64,000 nucleotides of DNA from Amycolatopsis rubida (GCF_900115345.1 NZ_FOWC01000014.1:62001-126000); one strand, 5' to 3'. Shown: positions 17,978-26,796, counted from the stretch's first letter. Notes: a model not told the origin generated them from the sequence alone. Numbers and translations: made by a program.

Positions 17978-19339
17978 ATGCGATTCCGTCCGCGCACCAC
18001 CCGAGCCGAAGCCACCACCCGCGACGCGGTCGACACCGTCCCCCGGTTCCGGCAGATGCTCCCGCTCGGCATCCAGCACCTGCTGGTCGCCTATTCCGGA
18101 ATGGTCACCGTCCCGCTGCTGATCGGGCTCGGCGTCGGCCTGTCCACCGCGCAGATCGCCACGCTTGTCACGGCGAACGTGCTGGTCAGCGGCATCGCGA
18201 CGCTATTGCAGACGCTCGGGATCGGCAACGTCGGCGTCCGGCTGCCGATCGTGATGGGCTCGACCTTCACCGGCATCACCCCGGCCATCATCGTCGGCAA
18301 GGAGGCCGGGCTGCCCGCGGTCTTCGGCGCGACGATCGTCGCCGGACTGCTGACCTGGCTGGTCGCGCCGTGGTTCAGCAAGCTGATCCGGTTCTTCCCG
18401 CCGATCGTGACCGGGACGATCATCGCGATCATCGGATTTTCGCTGCTGCCCTCCACCGCGACGCTGATCGCCGGGTCCAACCCCAGTGCGTCCGACCACG
18501 GTTCGGCCGGACGGCTGATTCTCGGGCTGGGCACCATCGCGGCGACGGTCTGTTTGGAACGGTTCGCCCCGCCCGCAGTGCGCCGTTTCGCGATCCTGAT
18601 CGCGCTGGCCGCCGGCACTCTCGTGGCGATTCCGCTCGGCATGGCCGACTTCAGCTCGGTCGGGCAGGCGGACTGGGTCGGCCTCGTCAAGCCCTTCGAG
18701 TTCGGCCTGCCGACGTTCGCGTTGTCCGCGTTGCTGCCGATGATCATCGTGCAGCTGGTGAACATGGTGGAATCGACCGGCGACACGCTCGCCATCGGGC
18801 AGATCGCCGGCCGCGCCGTCGGACCGCGCGAGATTTCCCGGGCGCTGCGCGCGGACGGGATCGGCACCGCGTTCGCGGGCGTTTTCGGCTCGTTCACCGT
18901 CGTCACCTTCGGCGAGAACGTCGGGCTGGTCAGCATCACCCGTGTGATGAGCCGGTTCGTGGTGGCCACCGCGGGCGCGGTGCTGGTGCTCATGAGCCTG
19001 GTGCCGAAACTCGGCGCGGCCGTCGCGTCGCTGCCCGGGCCGGTGCTCGGCGGCGTCGGCGTGGTCATGTTCGGCACTGTCGGAGCGGTCGGCCTGCGCA
19101 TCATGAGCCAGGCGGATCTGAGCAACGGCCGCAATATCCTGATCGTCGCCATCTCGTTCGGCTTCGGGCTGCTGCCGGTCGGCGCGCCGGAGTTCTACCA
19201 GCATCTGCCGGTTGTCGTGCAGACCGTGCTGACGAGCGGCATCGCCGCCGGCGGCATCGCGGCGTTCCTGCTGAACCTCGTGCTCAACCGCCGCGAGCGG
19301 GCTCCGCGCACCGGGCCGGAAGCCGCGCCCGGGTATTGA
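17978..19339 (+). CDS. NCS2 (nucleobase:cation symporter-2) permease, uracil-type signature
   Basis: Protein of 453 residues; ATG 17978 follows GGAGGAAACC. Fourteen hydrophobic segments are expected for the UraA fold. TM1 has GIQHLLVAYSG, TM8 VNMVESTGDTLAIGQ and TM10 the NAT signature GENVGLVSITR. The leading E and terminal R of that signature are those of UraA-type uracil permeases, while VESTGD in TM8 is more purine-like. It takes up a base-like molecule with protons. It is 35 bp downstream of the deaminase gene and 211 bp before a second NCS2 gene of different signature. Confidence 0.92.
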   Translation: MRFRPRTTRAEATTRDAVDTVPRFRQMLPLGIQHLLVAYSGMVTVPLLIGLGVGLSTAQIATLVTANVLVSGIATLLQTLGIGNVGVRLPIVMGSTFTGITPAIIVGKEAGLPAVFGATIVAGLLTWLVAPWFSKLIRFFPPIVTGTIIAIIGFSLLPSTATLIAGSNPSASDHGSAGRLILGLGTIAATVCLERFAPPAVRRFAILIALAAGTLVAIPLGMADFSSVGQADWVGLVKPFEFGLPTFALSALLPMIIVQLVNMVESTGDTLAIGQIAGRAVGPREISRALRADGIGTAFAGVFGSFTVVTFGENVGLVSITRVMSRFVVATAGAVLVLMSLVPKLGAAVASLPGPVLGGVGVVMFGTVGAVGLRIMSQADLSNGRNILIVAISFGFGLLPVGAPEFYQHLPVVVQTVLTSGIAAGGIAAFLLNLVLNRRERAPRTGPEAAPGY

Positions 19340-19550
19340 CCCTCGGCGGCTTCCGATGCACCATAGTCGAAACTCCTTGCAGGGAAGGAAAAATCTTCGG
19401 ACATCCCCTAACCCCGTAGGTGCGGCGGCAGGATTCGCGCGCGGCCGGGGGTCATCGCCGCCGGCAGCCCGTCCGGCTCCGGCGACGCCCCGCGATCCGC
19501 CCGGCCCGGCCGTTTGCCCGGCCCCGCCGGCCCAACGAGGTGAGGGAATC

Positions 19551-20912
19551 ATGGCCAGTCACCCGTCTCCCCCGTCCCCGGTGGACGAACGTCCCCGATT
19601 CGGCCCGCTGGTGCTGCTGGGTTTGCAGCACGTGCTCGTGATGTACGCCGGTGTCGTCGTGGTGCCGATCGTGGTCGGCGCCGGACTCGGGCTGCCGCAG
19701 TCGCAGATCGCCGACCTGGTCAGCGTCGACCTGGTGCTCGCCGGGATCGGCACCATGCTGCAGGCGTTCGGCGTCTGGAAATTCGGCATCCGGATGCCGC
19801 TCGTGGTCGGTGCCGCGTCCAACGGAATCGTCCCGATGGTGCTGATCGGCAGCACGCAGGGGCTGTCCACAGTGTATGGCTCGCTGCTCGTGGTCGGCGT
19901 GGTCTGGGTGCTGATCGCGCCGTTGTTCAGCAAACTGCTCAAGCTGTTCCCGGAAGTCGTCACCGGAACCGTCATCACCTTGATCGGGCTGACCCTGATT
20001 CCGGTCGGGCTGAAGCTCATCGCCGGTTCCGATCCGTCCGCGCACAACTACGGTGCGCCAGCGAATCTCGCGCTCGCCGGGTTCACGCTCGCGCTGATCG
20101 CGGTGTTCTACCGGGTGTTTCGCGGTCTGCTCGGCCAGCTCGCGATGCTGATCGCGCTGACCGTCGGGGCGATCGTCGGCTGGCTGACCGGGCTGGGCTC
20201 TCTCGCCGGAGTCGCCAACGGCCCCGTTTTCGGATTGCTGAAACCACTGCACTACGGAGCGTTGCATTTCGACATTCCGTCAATTCTGCTGTTCCTGGTG
20301 ATCGTTTTCGTGCTGATGGTCGAGGCGTCCGGACAGGGCCTCGCCGTCGGGCAGGTGGTCGGCAAGAAGGTCGGACCGCGCGACATCGCCAATCTGCTCC
20401 GGGTGGACGGACTGCTCACCGCACTCAGCGGCGTGTTCAACGGTTTCGCCTACACCACCTTCGGCCAGAACATCGGACTCGTCGCGCTGACGAAGGTGCG
20501 CAGCCGGTATCCGGTCGCGGTCGGCGGGGTGATTCTCATCGTTTTCGGGGTGGTGCAACCGGTCGGCCGGGTGATCGCGGCGATCCCGCAACCAGTGATC
20601 GGCGCGGCCGCGGTCGCCACGTTCGCGGCGCTGACCGTGTCCGGCATTCAGCTGCTGTCCCGAGTGGACTTCAACCAGACCGGCAATCTGGTGATCGTCA
20701 TGCTGTCGCTCGGCGTCGGCCTGATCCCGGCTGGCGCCCCGGACTTCTACCAGCAGTTTCCCTTTGCCGCTCAAGTTTTCCTCAAGAGCGGCGTGGCTAC
20801 CGGAACCGTACTGGCGGTCCTGCTGAATCTGCTTTTCTTCGCTGTCCGGAAACGACGGCCGGAAGAACCGCTCGTGCACCGAGAACCCGCCGCAAAGCTT
20901 TCCCAGTCCTGA
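19551..20912 (+). CDS. NCS2 permease, purine-type signature
   Basis: Protein of 453 residues; ATG 19551 follows GAGGTGAGGG. The membrane pattern matches the neighbour (GLQHVLVMYAG in TM1). The TM10 NAT signature is GQNIGLVALTK, with Q instead of E, as in xanthine/urate carriers. TM8 reads VLMVEASGQGLAVGQ, where the aspartate after SG is replaced by Q. The two permeases therefore probably carry different ligands, for instance substrate and a related base or product. Nine bases separate it from the UbiX gene, so it belongs to the same operon. The 211-bp gap upstream could hold an extra promoter, but none is clear. Confidence 0.92.
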   Translation: MASHPSPPSPVDERPRFGPLVLLGLQHVLVMYAGVVVVPIVVGAGLGLPQSQIADLVSVDLVLAGIGTMLQAFGVWKFGIRMPLVVGAASNGIVPMVLIGSTQGLSTVYGSLLVVGVVWVLIAPLFSKLLKLFPEVVTGTVITLIGLTLIPVGLKLIAGSDPSAHNYGAPANLALAGFTLALIAVFYRVFRGLLGQLAMLIALTVGAIVGWLTGLGSLAGVANGPVFGLLKPLHYGALHFDIPSILLFLVIVFVLMVEASGQGLAVGQVVGKKVGPRDIANLLRVDGLLTALSGVFNGFAYTTFGQNIGLVALTKVRSRYPVAVGGVILIVFGVVQPVGRVIAAIPQPVIGAAAVATFAALTVSGIQLLSRVDFNQTGNLVIVMLSLGVGLIPAGAPDFYQQFPFAAQVFLKSGVATGTVLAVLLNLLFFAVRKRRPEEPLVHREPAAKLSQS

Positions 20913-20921
20913 AAGGGCGTC

Positions 20922-21527
20922 ATGGGCACCGAACCGCAGCGGCCCCGGCTGATCGTCGGCATCACCGGGGCCAGCGGACCGCACCTGGCTGTCCACCTGC
21001 TGACCGCGCTGCGCGAGCTCGGCACGGTGGAAACGCATCTGGTCATGTCGCGAGCCGCGCACCGCACCATCGAACTGGAAACCGGCATGCCGCCCGCCGA
21101 GGTCGCCGAACTGGCCGACGTCCGCCATGCGCGCGGGGACATCGCCGCGTCGATCGCGTCCGGTTCCTTTCGCACCATGGGCATGGTCGTCGTGCCGTGC
21201 TCGATGAAAACCGTCGCCGGGATCGCCCACGGCTACAGCGACGAGCTGCTCGTGCGCGCCGCCGACGTCACGCTGAAAGAACGCCGTCCGCTCGTGCTGG
21301 TGGCCAGGGAGACCCCGTTGAGCCTCGTGCACCTGCGCAATCTGGTGGCGGTGACCGAGGCGGGCGCGACCGTGCTGCCGCCGGTACCCGCCTTCTACCA
21401 CCAGCCCGAGTCCATTGAGGACATCCTCGCCCACCTGAGCGGCAAGGTGCTCGACCAGTTCGGCATCGAGAACGAACTGTTCGCGCGCTGGCAGGGGCCG
21501 CCCGTCTCGCAAGGAGTTTCGCGGTGA
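20922..21527 (+). CDS. ubiX: UbiX-like flavin prenyltransferase
   Basis: Protein of 201 residues of the UbiX/Pad1 flavoprotein fold. It has IVGITGASGPHLAVHLL (FMN-binding loop, residues 10-26), the central VVVPCSMKTVAGIAHGYSDELLVRAADVTLKERRPLVL, and PAFYHQPESIEDI near the C-terminus. UbiX attaches a dimethylallyl group to FMN, making prenyl-FMN, the cofactor of UbiD decarboxylases. The next gene is a UbiD whose GTG start overlaps this stop by 4 bp, so the pair is self-contained. ATG 20922 has GAAAGGG upstream. Confidence 0.93.
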   Translation: MGTEPQRPRLIVGITGASGPHLAVHLLTALRELGTVETHLVMSRAAHRTIELETGMPPAEVAELADVRHARGDIAASIASGSFRTMGMVVVPCSMKTVAGIAHGYSDELLVRAADVTLKERRPLVLVARETPLSLVHLRNLVAVTEAGATVLPPVPAFYHQPESIEDILAHLSGKVLDQFGIENELFARWQGPPVSQGVSR

Positions 21528-22879
21528 ACCAGGATCCGCACGCTTTCCTCGCCCAGTATCGCCGCGATTTTCCCGAAGACGTGCTCGTCCTCGACGATCC
21601 CGTCCCGGCCGACGAGGGCGTCACCGGGGTGATTTACGAACTCGCCGCGGCCGGACGGCACGAGATGGTGCTGTGCCGGAAGGTGACCGGACTTGACGTG
21701 CCGGTGGTCAGCAACATGTTCGCTTCGCGGCAACGCATCGCGCGCATGCTCGAAACCGGACCGTCCGGTTTGCACAGTGCCTACCAGCAGCGAGCACTCC
21801 GGGCGGTGCCGCCGCGAGCGGTCGACAGCGGGCCGGTGCTGGACGACGTGACAACGGATGTCGACGTGGCGGCCATCCCGATGCTCCGGCACTTCGCCAG
21901 CGACCGCTCCCGCTACGTCACCAGCGGAATCATCGTCGCGGAGGATCCGGACACCGGCGTCGGCAACCTGAGCTATCACCGGGCGATGCCGCATTCCCGC
22001 ACCGAACTGGCGACCAGTCTCCATTCTCGCGGGGATCTGTGGCGGATGCTGCAAAAGTACGCCGAACGCGGCGAGCCGATGCCGGTCGCGATGGTGCTCG
22101 GCGGACATCCGTTGTTCATGCTGGCCGCGTCCGCGCGAGTCGGCTACGACGTGGACGAGCGCGCGGTGGCCGGCGGGCTGTTCGGCGAACCGCTGGAACT
22201 CGTGCGTACCCCGCGGCACGGCATCGGCGTCCCGGCTTGGTCGGACTTCGTGCTGGAAGGCACGATCGACGCCTCCGAGCACGCGGACGAAGGCCCGTTC
22301 GGCGAGTTCTCCGGCTATTCCTCGAATCGCTCGACCAACAACCTGCTCCGCGTCCAGACCGTCCTGCGCCGCTCCGACGCCATGCTCATCGACGTCGTCG
22401 GCGGCAATACTGACGAGCATCTGAACCTCGCGCGGGTGCCACGAGAATCGGAGATGGCGGAGAAACTCAGAGCGCGCTTCCCGGACGTCACCGCCGTGCA
22501 CTATCCGACGTCCGGCACGCACTTCCATTGCTACGTCGCGCTACGCCAGCGACGACCGGGTCAAGCCCGGCAGGTAATGCTCGGCCTGCTCGGCTGGGAC
22601 CCGTATGTGAAGACCGTGATCGCGGTGGACGAAGACGTCGACGTCACCAGTGACAGCGCCGTCCTCTGGGCACTCGCCACGCATTTCCAGCCGCACCAGG
22701 ACTTGTTCACTGTGGACGGTCTGCCCGGCTCGCCGCTCGACCCGTCCTCGGGCTCCGACGGCACGACGTCCCGGATGGGCCTGGACGCGACCCGCGGCCC
22801 GCACTTCGACGGCAACCGCATTGTCGTCTCCGCGGAAGCACGCCAGCACGCTCGCCGGATTCTCGGCGGGAACGTTTAA
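21524..22879 (+). CDS. ubiD: UbiD family prenyl-FMN-dependent (de)carboxylase
   Basis: Protein of 451 residues. Family hallmarks include [37 protein letters not shown], and the active-site block [14 protein letters not shown] (about residues 247-260), which carries the conserved glutamates. [20 protein letters not shown] and [23 protein letters not shown] (metal/prFMN binding) follow. UbiD enzymes remove or add CO2 on aromatic, heteroaromatic or acrylic acids. Its placement with NCS2 permeases, a deaminase and a molybdenum hydroxylase implies an N-heteroaromatic carboxylic acid, an inference from context. Translationally coupled to ubiX (GTGA overlap). Confidence 0.93.
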   Translation: MNQDPHAFLAQYRRDFPEDVLVLDDPVPADEGVTGVIYELAAAGRHEMVLCRKVTGLDVPVVSNMFASRQRIARMLETGPSGLHSAYQQRALRAVPPRAVDSGPVLDDVTTDVDVAAIPMLRHFASDRSRYVTSGIIVAEDPDTGVGNLSYHRAMPHSRTELATSLHSRGDLWRMLQKYAERGEPMPVAMVLGGHPLFMLAASARVGYDVDERAVAGGLFGEPLELVRTPRHGIGVPAWSDFVLEGTIDASEHADEGPFGEFSGYSSNRSTNNLLRVQTVLRRSDAMLIDVVGGNTDEHLNLARVPRESEMAEKLRARFPDVTAVHYPTSGTHFHCYVALRQRRPGQARQVMLGLLGWDPYVKTVIAVDEDVDVTSDSAVLWALATHFQPHQDLFTVDGLPGSPLDPSSGSDGTTSRMGLDATRGPHFDGNRIVVSAEARQHARRILGGNV

Positions 22880-22892
22880 GGAGGGAATCATC

Positions 22893-23873
22893 ATGGCCAC
22901 AATCCCGGTGACCGTACTGACCGGCTTTCTCGGCTCCGGCAAGACCACGCTCGTCAACCACATCCTCACCGCGAACCACGGGCACCGGATCGCGGTGATC
23001 GAGAACGAGTTCGGCGAGATCCCGATCGACAACGCGCTCGTGCTCGGCGGCGACGAGAAGATCATCGAAATGAGCAATGGCTGCTGCCTGTGCTGCACCG
23101 CGCGCACCGATCTGATCGAAATCCTGCAGTCGCTGCTGCGCCGCCGCGAACAGTTCGACCGGATTCTCATCGAGACCAGCGGCATGGCCGATCCGAACCC
23201 GGTCGCGCAGACGTTCTTCGTGGACGACGAGGTGTCTTCGGCCTTCGCGCTGGACGCGATCGTGACGCTGGTCGACGCGCGGCACGTCGGCAGCCATCTC
23301 CAGGAGGGCGAACACGACGGGGTCGGCGGCCAGGTGAGCAACCAGATCGCGTTCGCCGACCGGATCGTGCTCAACAAGATCGACCTGGTCACCGCGCCGG
23401 AAATCGAGGAACTGCGCACGCGGCTTCGCTCGGTCAACGCGACCGCGGACATCCTCACCTCCACCTACGGCAGCGTTGACCTGGACGACATCCTCGGCAT
23501 CAACGCCTTCGACCTGAACCGCACCGTCGCGGCCGACCCGGACTGGCTCGAAGACGAATCGCACCACCACGACCCGACGCTGGAATCGGTGTCCATCGAA
23601 CTCGACTATCCCCTGGACCGCACCGCGTTCGAGCAGTGGCTCACCGCTTTGCTGGCCGAACGCGGCGACGACCTGTACCGGTTCAAGGGAATCCTCGCCT
23701 TCGACCGCAAGACGGTGCTGCAGGGCGTGCATCGGATCTACGAACTGACCGATGCCGGTGAATGGGGCGCCACGCCCCCGGTCAGCAAGCTCGTCCTCAT
23801 CGGCCGGAACCTCGACCGCACGGAGCTGACCGGCACCGTGTCCCATTGCAGTTTGGCCGCGGCCGGGCAGTGA
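22893..23873 (+). CDS. COG0523 (CobW/G3E) GTPase, putative metallochaperone
   Basis: Protein of 326 residues from ATG 22893 (AAGGAGGG upstream). Walker A is [11 protein letters not shown], the Cys-rich metal site is GCCLCCTA (about residues 64-71, the CxCC type), ETSGMADP follows, and the guanine motif is NKID. A histidine stretch (ESHHHDP, about 221-227) separates the CobW C-terminal domain. COG0523 proteins deliver zinc, cobalt or other metals to client enzymes. Here the likely clients are the operon's metal-dependent deaminase or the amidohydrolase rather than cobalamin synthesis, because the gene is the last member of the catabolic operon and lies 27 kb from the cob genes. Confidence 0.9.
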   Translation: MATIPVTVLTGFLGSGKTTLVNHILTANHGHRIAVIENEFGEIPIDNALVLGGDEKIIEMSNGCCLCCTARTDLIEILQSLLRRREQFDRILIETSGMADPNPVAQTFFVDDEVSSAFALDAIVTLVDARHVGSHLQEGEHDGVGGQVSNQIAFADRIVLNKIDLVTAPEIEELRTRLRSVNATADILTSTYGSVDLDDILGINAFDLNRTVAADPDWLEDESHHHDPTLESVSIELDYPLDRTAFEQWLTALLAERGDDLYRFKGILAFDRKTVLQGVHRIYELTDAGEWGATPPVSKLVLIGRNLDRTELTGTVSHCSLAAAGQ

Positions 23874-24146
23874 TTCAGGCGAGTGCCGCGGTCGACGAGC
23901 TGGCCCGGAAAGCCCAGGCAGGTCACGCTGACCAGCGTGCACCCGGTGGTGAACGCCGCCGCGAGGGCCGGCTCGCCGGAGGCGGCCACGCAGATCACCG
24001 TGCGCACAACGTCCTCCGGGGTCGCGCCTGCCTGAGCGAGCGCGACCCCGATGTTGGCGACGACCTGGTCCACCTGCGCTGGGGACCACCTTGCCGTCGA
24101 AGGTCAGCGGACACTGGCCGGCGAGGTGCACGCGGTGCTCGCGTGG
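23874..24146 (-). pseudogene. RidA/YjgF family remnant
   Basis: Two frames together give a RidA-like protein: EHRVHLAGQCPLTFDGKVVP near 24146-24080, then after a frameshift VVANIGVALAQAGATPEDVV and a C-terminal LGFPGQLVD. A second one-base shift near 23893 would restore a stop at 23876. The N-terminus is missing. RidA enzymes deaminate reactive enamines or imines; pyrimidine operons carry one (RutC), which makes a former role in this cluster conceivable. It now appears inactive. Confidence 0.7.
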
Positions 24147-24249
24147 GGTGGATGCGGGGAGGGCGGGTTCTGCCGTTGAATGGTCACGAGGCGGATCGTC
24201 GCTCGCCGCAGCGGCGTTCCGCCACGGGATTTCCACGACGGGAGGACGT

Positions 24250-25215
24250 ATGCGCAGGACCATCGACTGGGCCGACGGGGCGATCGTGATCGTGGACCAG
24301 GTCGCGCTTCCGGGCGAGTACCGCACGCTCACGCTGCGCACGGTGACCGAGCTGGTCGACGCGATCCAGCGACTGGCCGTCCGCGGAGCACCGGCGTTGG
24401 GAGCGGCGGGCGCTTTGGGGGTCGCGCTGGCGGCCCGTCAGGGCGGGGATGTGCGGGCGGAGGCGGACCGGATCGCGCACGCCCGGCCGACGGCGGTCAA
24501 CCTGGCTTGGGGCGTTTCCCGGGCACTGGACCGGTTGCCCGACGGCGCCGACGCGGTGCTCGCGGAGGCACAAGCGATGCTCGACGAGGACGAGCAGCGC
24601 AACCGCGCGGCGTCGGCGAACGCGGCGGAGGTCGTGCTGGGTGCGTGCCCGCGCAGGCCGTTGCGGCTGCTCAGCCACTGCAACGCCGGGCACTTGGCGA
24701 CCGTCGCGTGGGGCACCGCGCTCGGGGTCGTCTGGCACCTGCACGCACGCGGACTGGTGGAATCGGTGCTGGTGGACGAGACACGGCCATTGCTGCAGGG
24801 GTCCCGGCTGACCGCTTGGGAACTCGAGCAGGCCGGAGTGCCCTACCGCGTGCAGCCGGACGGCGCGGCGGCCGCGGCGATGGCGCGCGGACTGGTCGAC
24901 TGTGTGCTGGCCGGCGCGGACCGGATCGCGGCGAACGGCGACGTGGCCAACAAAATCGGCACCTACGGGTTGGCCATTTCGGCCGCGCACCACGGTGTTC
25001 CGTTCGTGGTGGTCGCACCGACGTCCACAGTGGACAAAAGCATCGCCGCCGGGACGGACATCGACATCGAGGAACGTGCGCCGTCCGAGCTGACGGAGTT
25101 CGGCGGGGCGCGGGTCGCGCCGAAGGGGGCGGCGGTGTTCAACCCGGCCTTCGACGTCACGCCGGCAGCGCTCATCACCGCGGTGGTCACCGAGGACGGC
25201 GTGTTCCGTTCGTGA
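24250..25215 (+). CDS. mtnA: MtnA-like S-methyl-5-thioribose-1-phosphate isomerase
   Basis: Protein of 321 residues; ATG 24250 follows GGGAGGAC. It belongs to the aIF2B/MtnA aldose-ketose isomerase family: VRGAPALGAAGALG (substrate-binding loop, about residues 44-57), SHCNAGHLATVAWGTALG with the catalytic cysteine (about residue 142), VDETRPLLQGSRLTAWEL, and LAGADRIAANGDVANKIGTY with the catalytic aspartate. MtnA converts methylthioribose-1-phosphate to the ribulose form in methionine salvage. No other salvage genes adjoin, so related phosphates such as 5-deoxyribose-1-phosphate are possible. Confidence 0.88.
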   Translation: MRRTIDWADGAIVIVDQVALPGEYRTLTLRTVTELVDAIQRLAVRGAPALGAAGALGVALAARQGGDVRAEADRIAHARPTAVNLAWGVSRALDRLPDGADAVLAEAQAMLDEDEQRNRAASANAAEVVLGACPRRPLRLLSHCNAGHLATVAWGTALGVVWHLHARGLVESVLVDETRPLLQGSRLTAWELEQAGVPYRVQPDGAAAAAMARGLVDCVLAGADRIAANGDVANKIGTYGLAISAAHHGVPFVVVAPTSTVDKSIAAGTDIDIEERAPSELTEFGGARVAPKGAAVFNPAFDVTPAALITAVVTEDGVFRS

Positions 25216-25264
25216 GCCTGACGCCGGAGAAGCCGTGGGGGCCCTCGCGAACCGCCCGCGAGAG

Positions 25265-25480
25265 CTACGGGCGTGGGCCGACGACCTCGGCCCCGTCCCG
25301 CACGGTGATCGCCATCGCGGGGCAGGAATCCGCCGCGTCCAGCACGGTTTCGTCCGGTTCCACCGTCTCAGCGACAGCCCGCGCGGTCGCGCCGTCCAGC
25401 ACGAACGTCTCCGGCAGCAACGCCGCGCACATCCCGCTGCCGATGCACGTCCCCCCGTCGACCTCGATCTTCCAGGTCAT
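25265..25480 (-). CDS. Small [3Fe-4S]-type ferredoxin
   Basis: Protein of 71 residues from ATG 25480. Cysteines at residues 12 (TCIGSG), 18 (MCA) and 53 (SCPAMAI) give the three-ligand pattern of P450-associated actinobacterial ferredoxins; the second position of a 4Fe-4S motif is missing. It follows the P450 stop by two bases and almost certainly supplies its electrons. Confidence 0.92.
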   Translation of the reverse strand: MTWKIEVDGGTCIGSGMCAALLPETFVLDGATARAVAETVEPDETVLDAADSCPAMAITVRDGAEVVGPRP

Positions 25481-25482
25481 CG

Positions 25483-26673
25483 TCACCACCCTATCGGCAT
25501 CGACCGCGGCCCGCGAACCAGCATCTGCGTCTTCCACTCAATATCCCCGGCGAGCCGCAGTCCCGGCAACTCCCGGGTCAACGCCCGCAACGCCTCCTGC
25601 AGTTCCAGCCGTGCGAGCGGAGCACCCAGACAGTGGTGCACCCCGTGCCCGAATCCGAGATGGTGGTTGTCCCCGCGGTCCAGAACGAGCTGGTCCGCGG
25701 TGGCGAACCGCAGCCGGTCGCGGTTGGCCGCACCGATCGCCACCAGCACCGGTTCCCCCTGGCGCACCAGGACATCGCCGACCTCGACGTCCTCGGTCGC
25801 GTACCGGGCGAACCCAGCACCGGCGCCGAGCGGCACGAAGCGAAGCAGTTCCTCCACCGCAGCCGGGATGAGCGACGGGTCCGCGCACAACCGGTCCCAG
25901 TGCTCGTGCTGGTCCAGCAGCGCATACACGAAGTTGGGAATCTGGCTGGCAGTCGTTTCGTGGCCGGCGACCAGAATCCCGACGCACAGGTCCACCAGCT
26001 CCAGCTCCGTGAGCCGGTCCCGCACGTCCCGGGCCTCGATGAGCGCGGTCATCAGATCGTCCTGCGGCTGCGCACGGTGCTCGGCAATCAACCCAGCCAT
26101 GTACGCCCGCAGCTCCTCGCGGCTGCGCTCCGACTCCTCCGGCGTGAGCCGCGTCGTCGACAATGCCGCGTCGCTCCACTCGCGGAACTGCGGCCGGTCC
26201 GCCACCGGCACGCCGAGCAGCTCGCAGATCACCGCGACCGGGATCGGCAGTGCGTACAGATCGACCAGGTCAGCCGGTTGCCCGTGCTCCCGCAGTTCCT
26301 TGATCAGGTCGTCAGCCAGCCGCGCGACCCGCGGGCGCAGTTCTTCGACCCGCCGCGCGGTGAAGGCCTTCGCGACGAGGGTGCGCAGCCGGGTGTGATC
26401 CGGCGGGTCCATCGAGAGGATGCCGCCCGGACGCCGGTACTCCGACATCCGCGGTTCGTCGCTTTCCTGCGCCAGCGCGCGGGAAAACCGCCGGTCCCCG
26501 AGCACGAGACGCGCGTCGGCGTAGCGGGTGGCGAGCCAGGCGGCCTCGCCGTGCGGCATCTGGACGCGGATCATCCCGGCGTTCTCGCGGGCGGCGGTGT
26601 AGGCCTCGTTGAGCGCGAGGCCCGCCTCCTCGTTGAACGGGTAGGCGAGCGGTTCGGTGTGCGTGGTGGTCAT
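25483..26673 (-). CDS. Cytochrome P450
   Basis: Class I bacterial P450 of 396 residues. The oxygen-activating I-helix is VAGHETTAS (about residue 235), the K-helix ExxR is EELLRF, and the heme-binding loop is FGHGVHHCLGAPLAR (cysteine about residue 346). PPDHTRLRTLVAKAFTARRVE precedes. It is co-transcribed with the ferredoxin, giving a complete redox-input pair except for the reductase. A perfect 18-bp palindrome lies 24-41 bp upstream of its start, suggesting TetR-type repression. The substrate is unknown. Confidence 0.95.
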   Translation of the reverse strand: MTTTHTEPLAYPFNEEAGLALNEAYTAARENAGMIRVQMPHGEAAWLATRYADARLVLGDRRFSRALAQESDEPRMSEYRRPGGILSMDPPDHTRLRTLVAKAFTARRVEELRPRVARLADDLIKELREHGQPADLVDLYALPIPVAVICELLGVPVADRPQFREWSDAALSTTRLTPEESERSREELRAYMAGLIAEHRAQPQDDLMTALIEARDVRDRLTELELVDLCVGILVAGHETTASQIPNFVYALLDQHEHWDRLCADPSLIPAAVEELLRFVPLGAGAGFARYATEDVEVGDVLVRQGEPVLVAIGAANRDRLRFATADQLVLDRGDNHHLGFGHGVHHCLGAPLARLELQEALRALTRELPGLRLAGDIEWKTQMLVRGPRSMPIGW

Positions 26674-26696
26674 GCCAACGACTCCCCGGATCCCTT

Positions 26697-26714
26697 TGTA
26701 AGCAGGTGCTTACA
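26697..26714. promoter_or_regulatory. Perfect palindromic operator upstream of the P450 gene
   Basis: TGTAAGCA-GG-TGCTTACA has 8-bp arms, in the form typical of TetR-family operators. It sits between the divergent P450 (start 26673) and methyltransferase (start 26797) genes. No regulator gene adjoins it. Confidence 0.6.
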
Positions 26715-26796
26715 TGCCTACACCTGAGGTCGGCCGCGCGTCAATCCGCCAGGAGCTTCCGGAAAATCCCGAGACAGCCGCCCTAGGCTCGATCCG

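Noticed and set aside
22893-23873. CobW as a cobalamin-synthesis gene
   Set aside because: CobW-like by fold, but its operon is the catabolic island and the CCLCC motif is common to all COG0523 subgroups.
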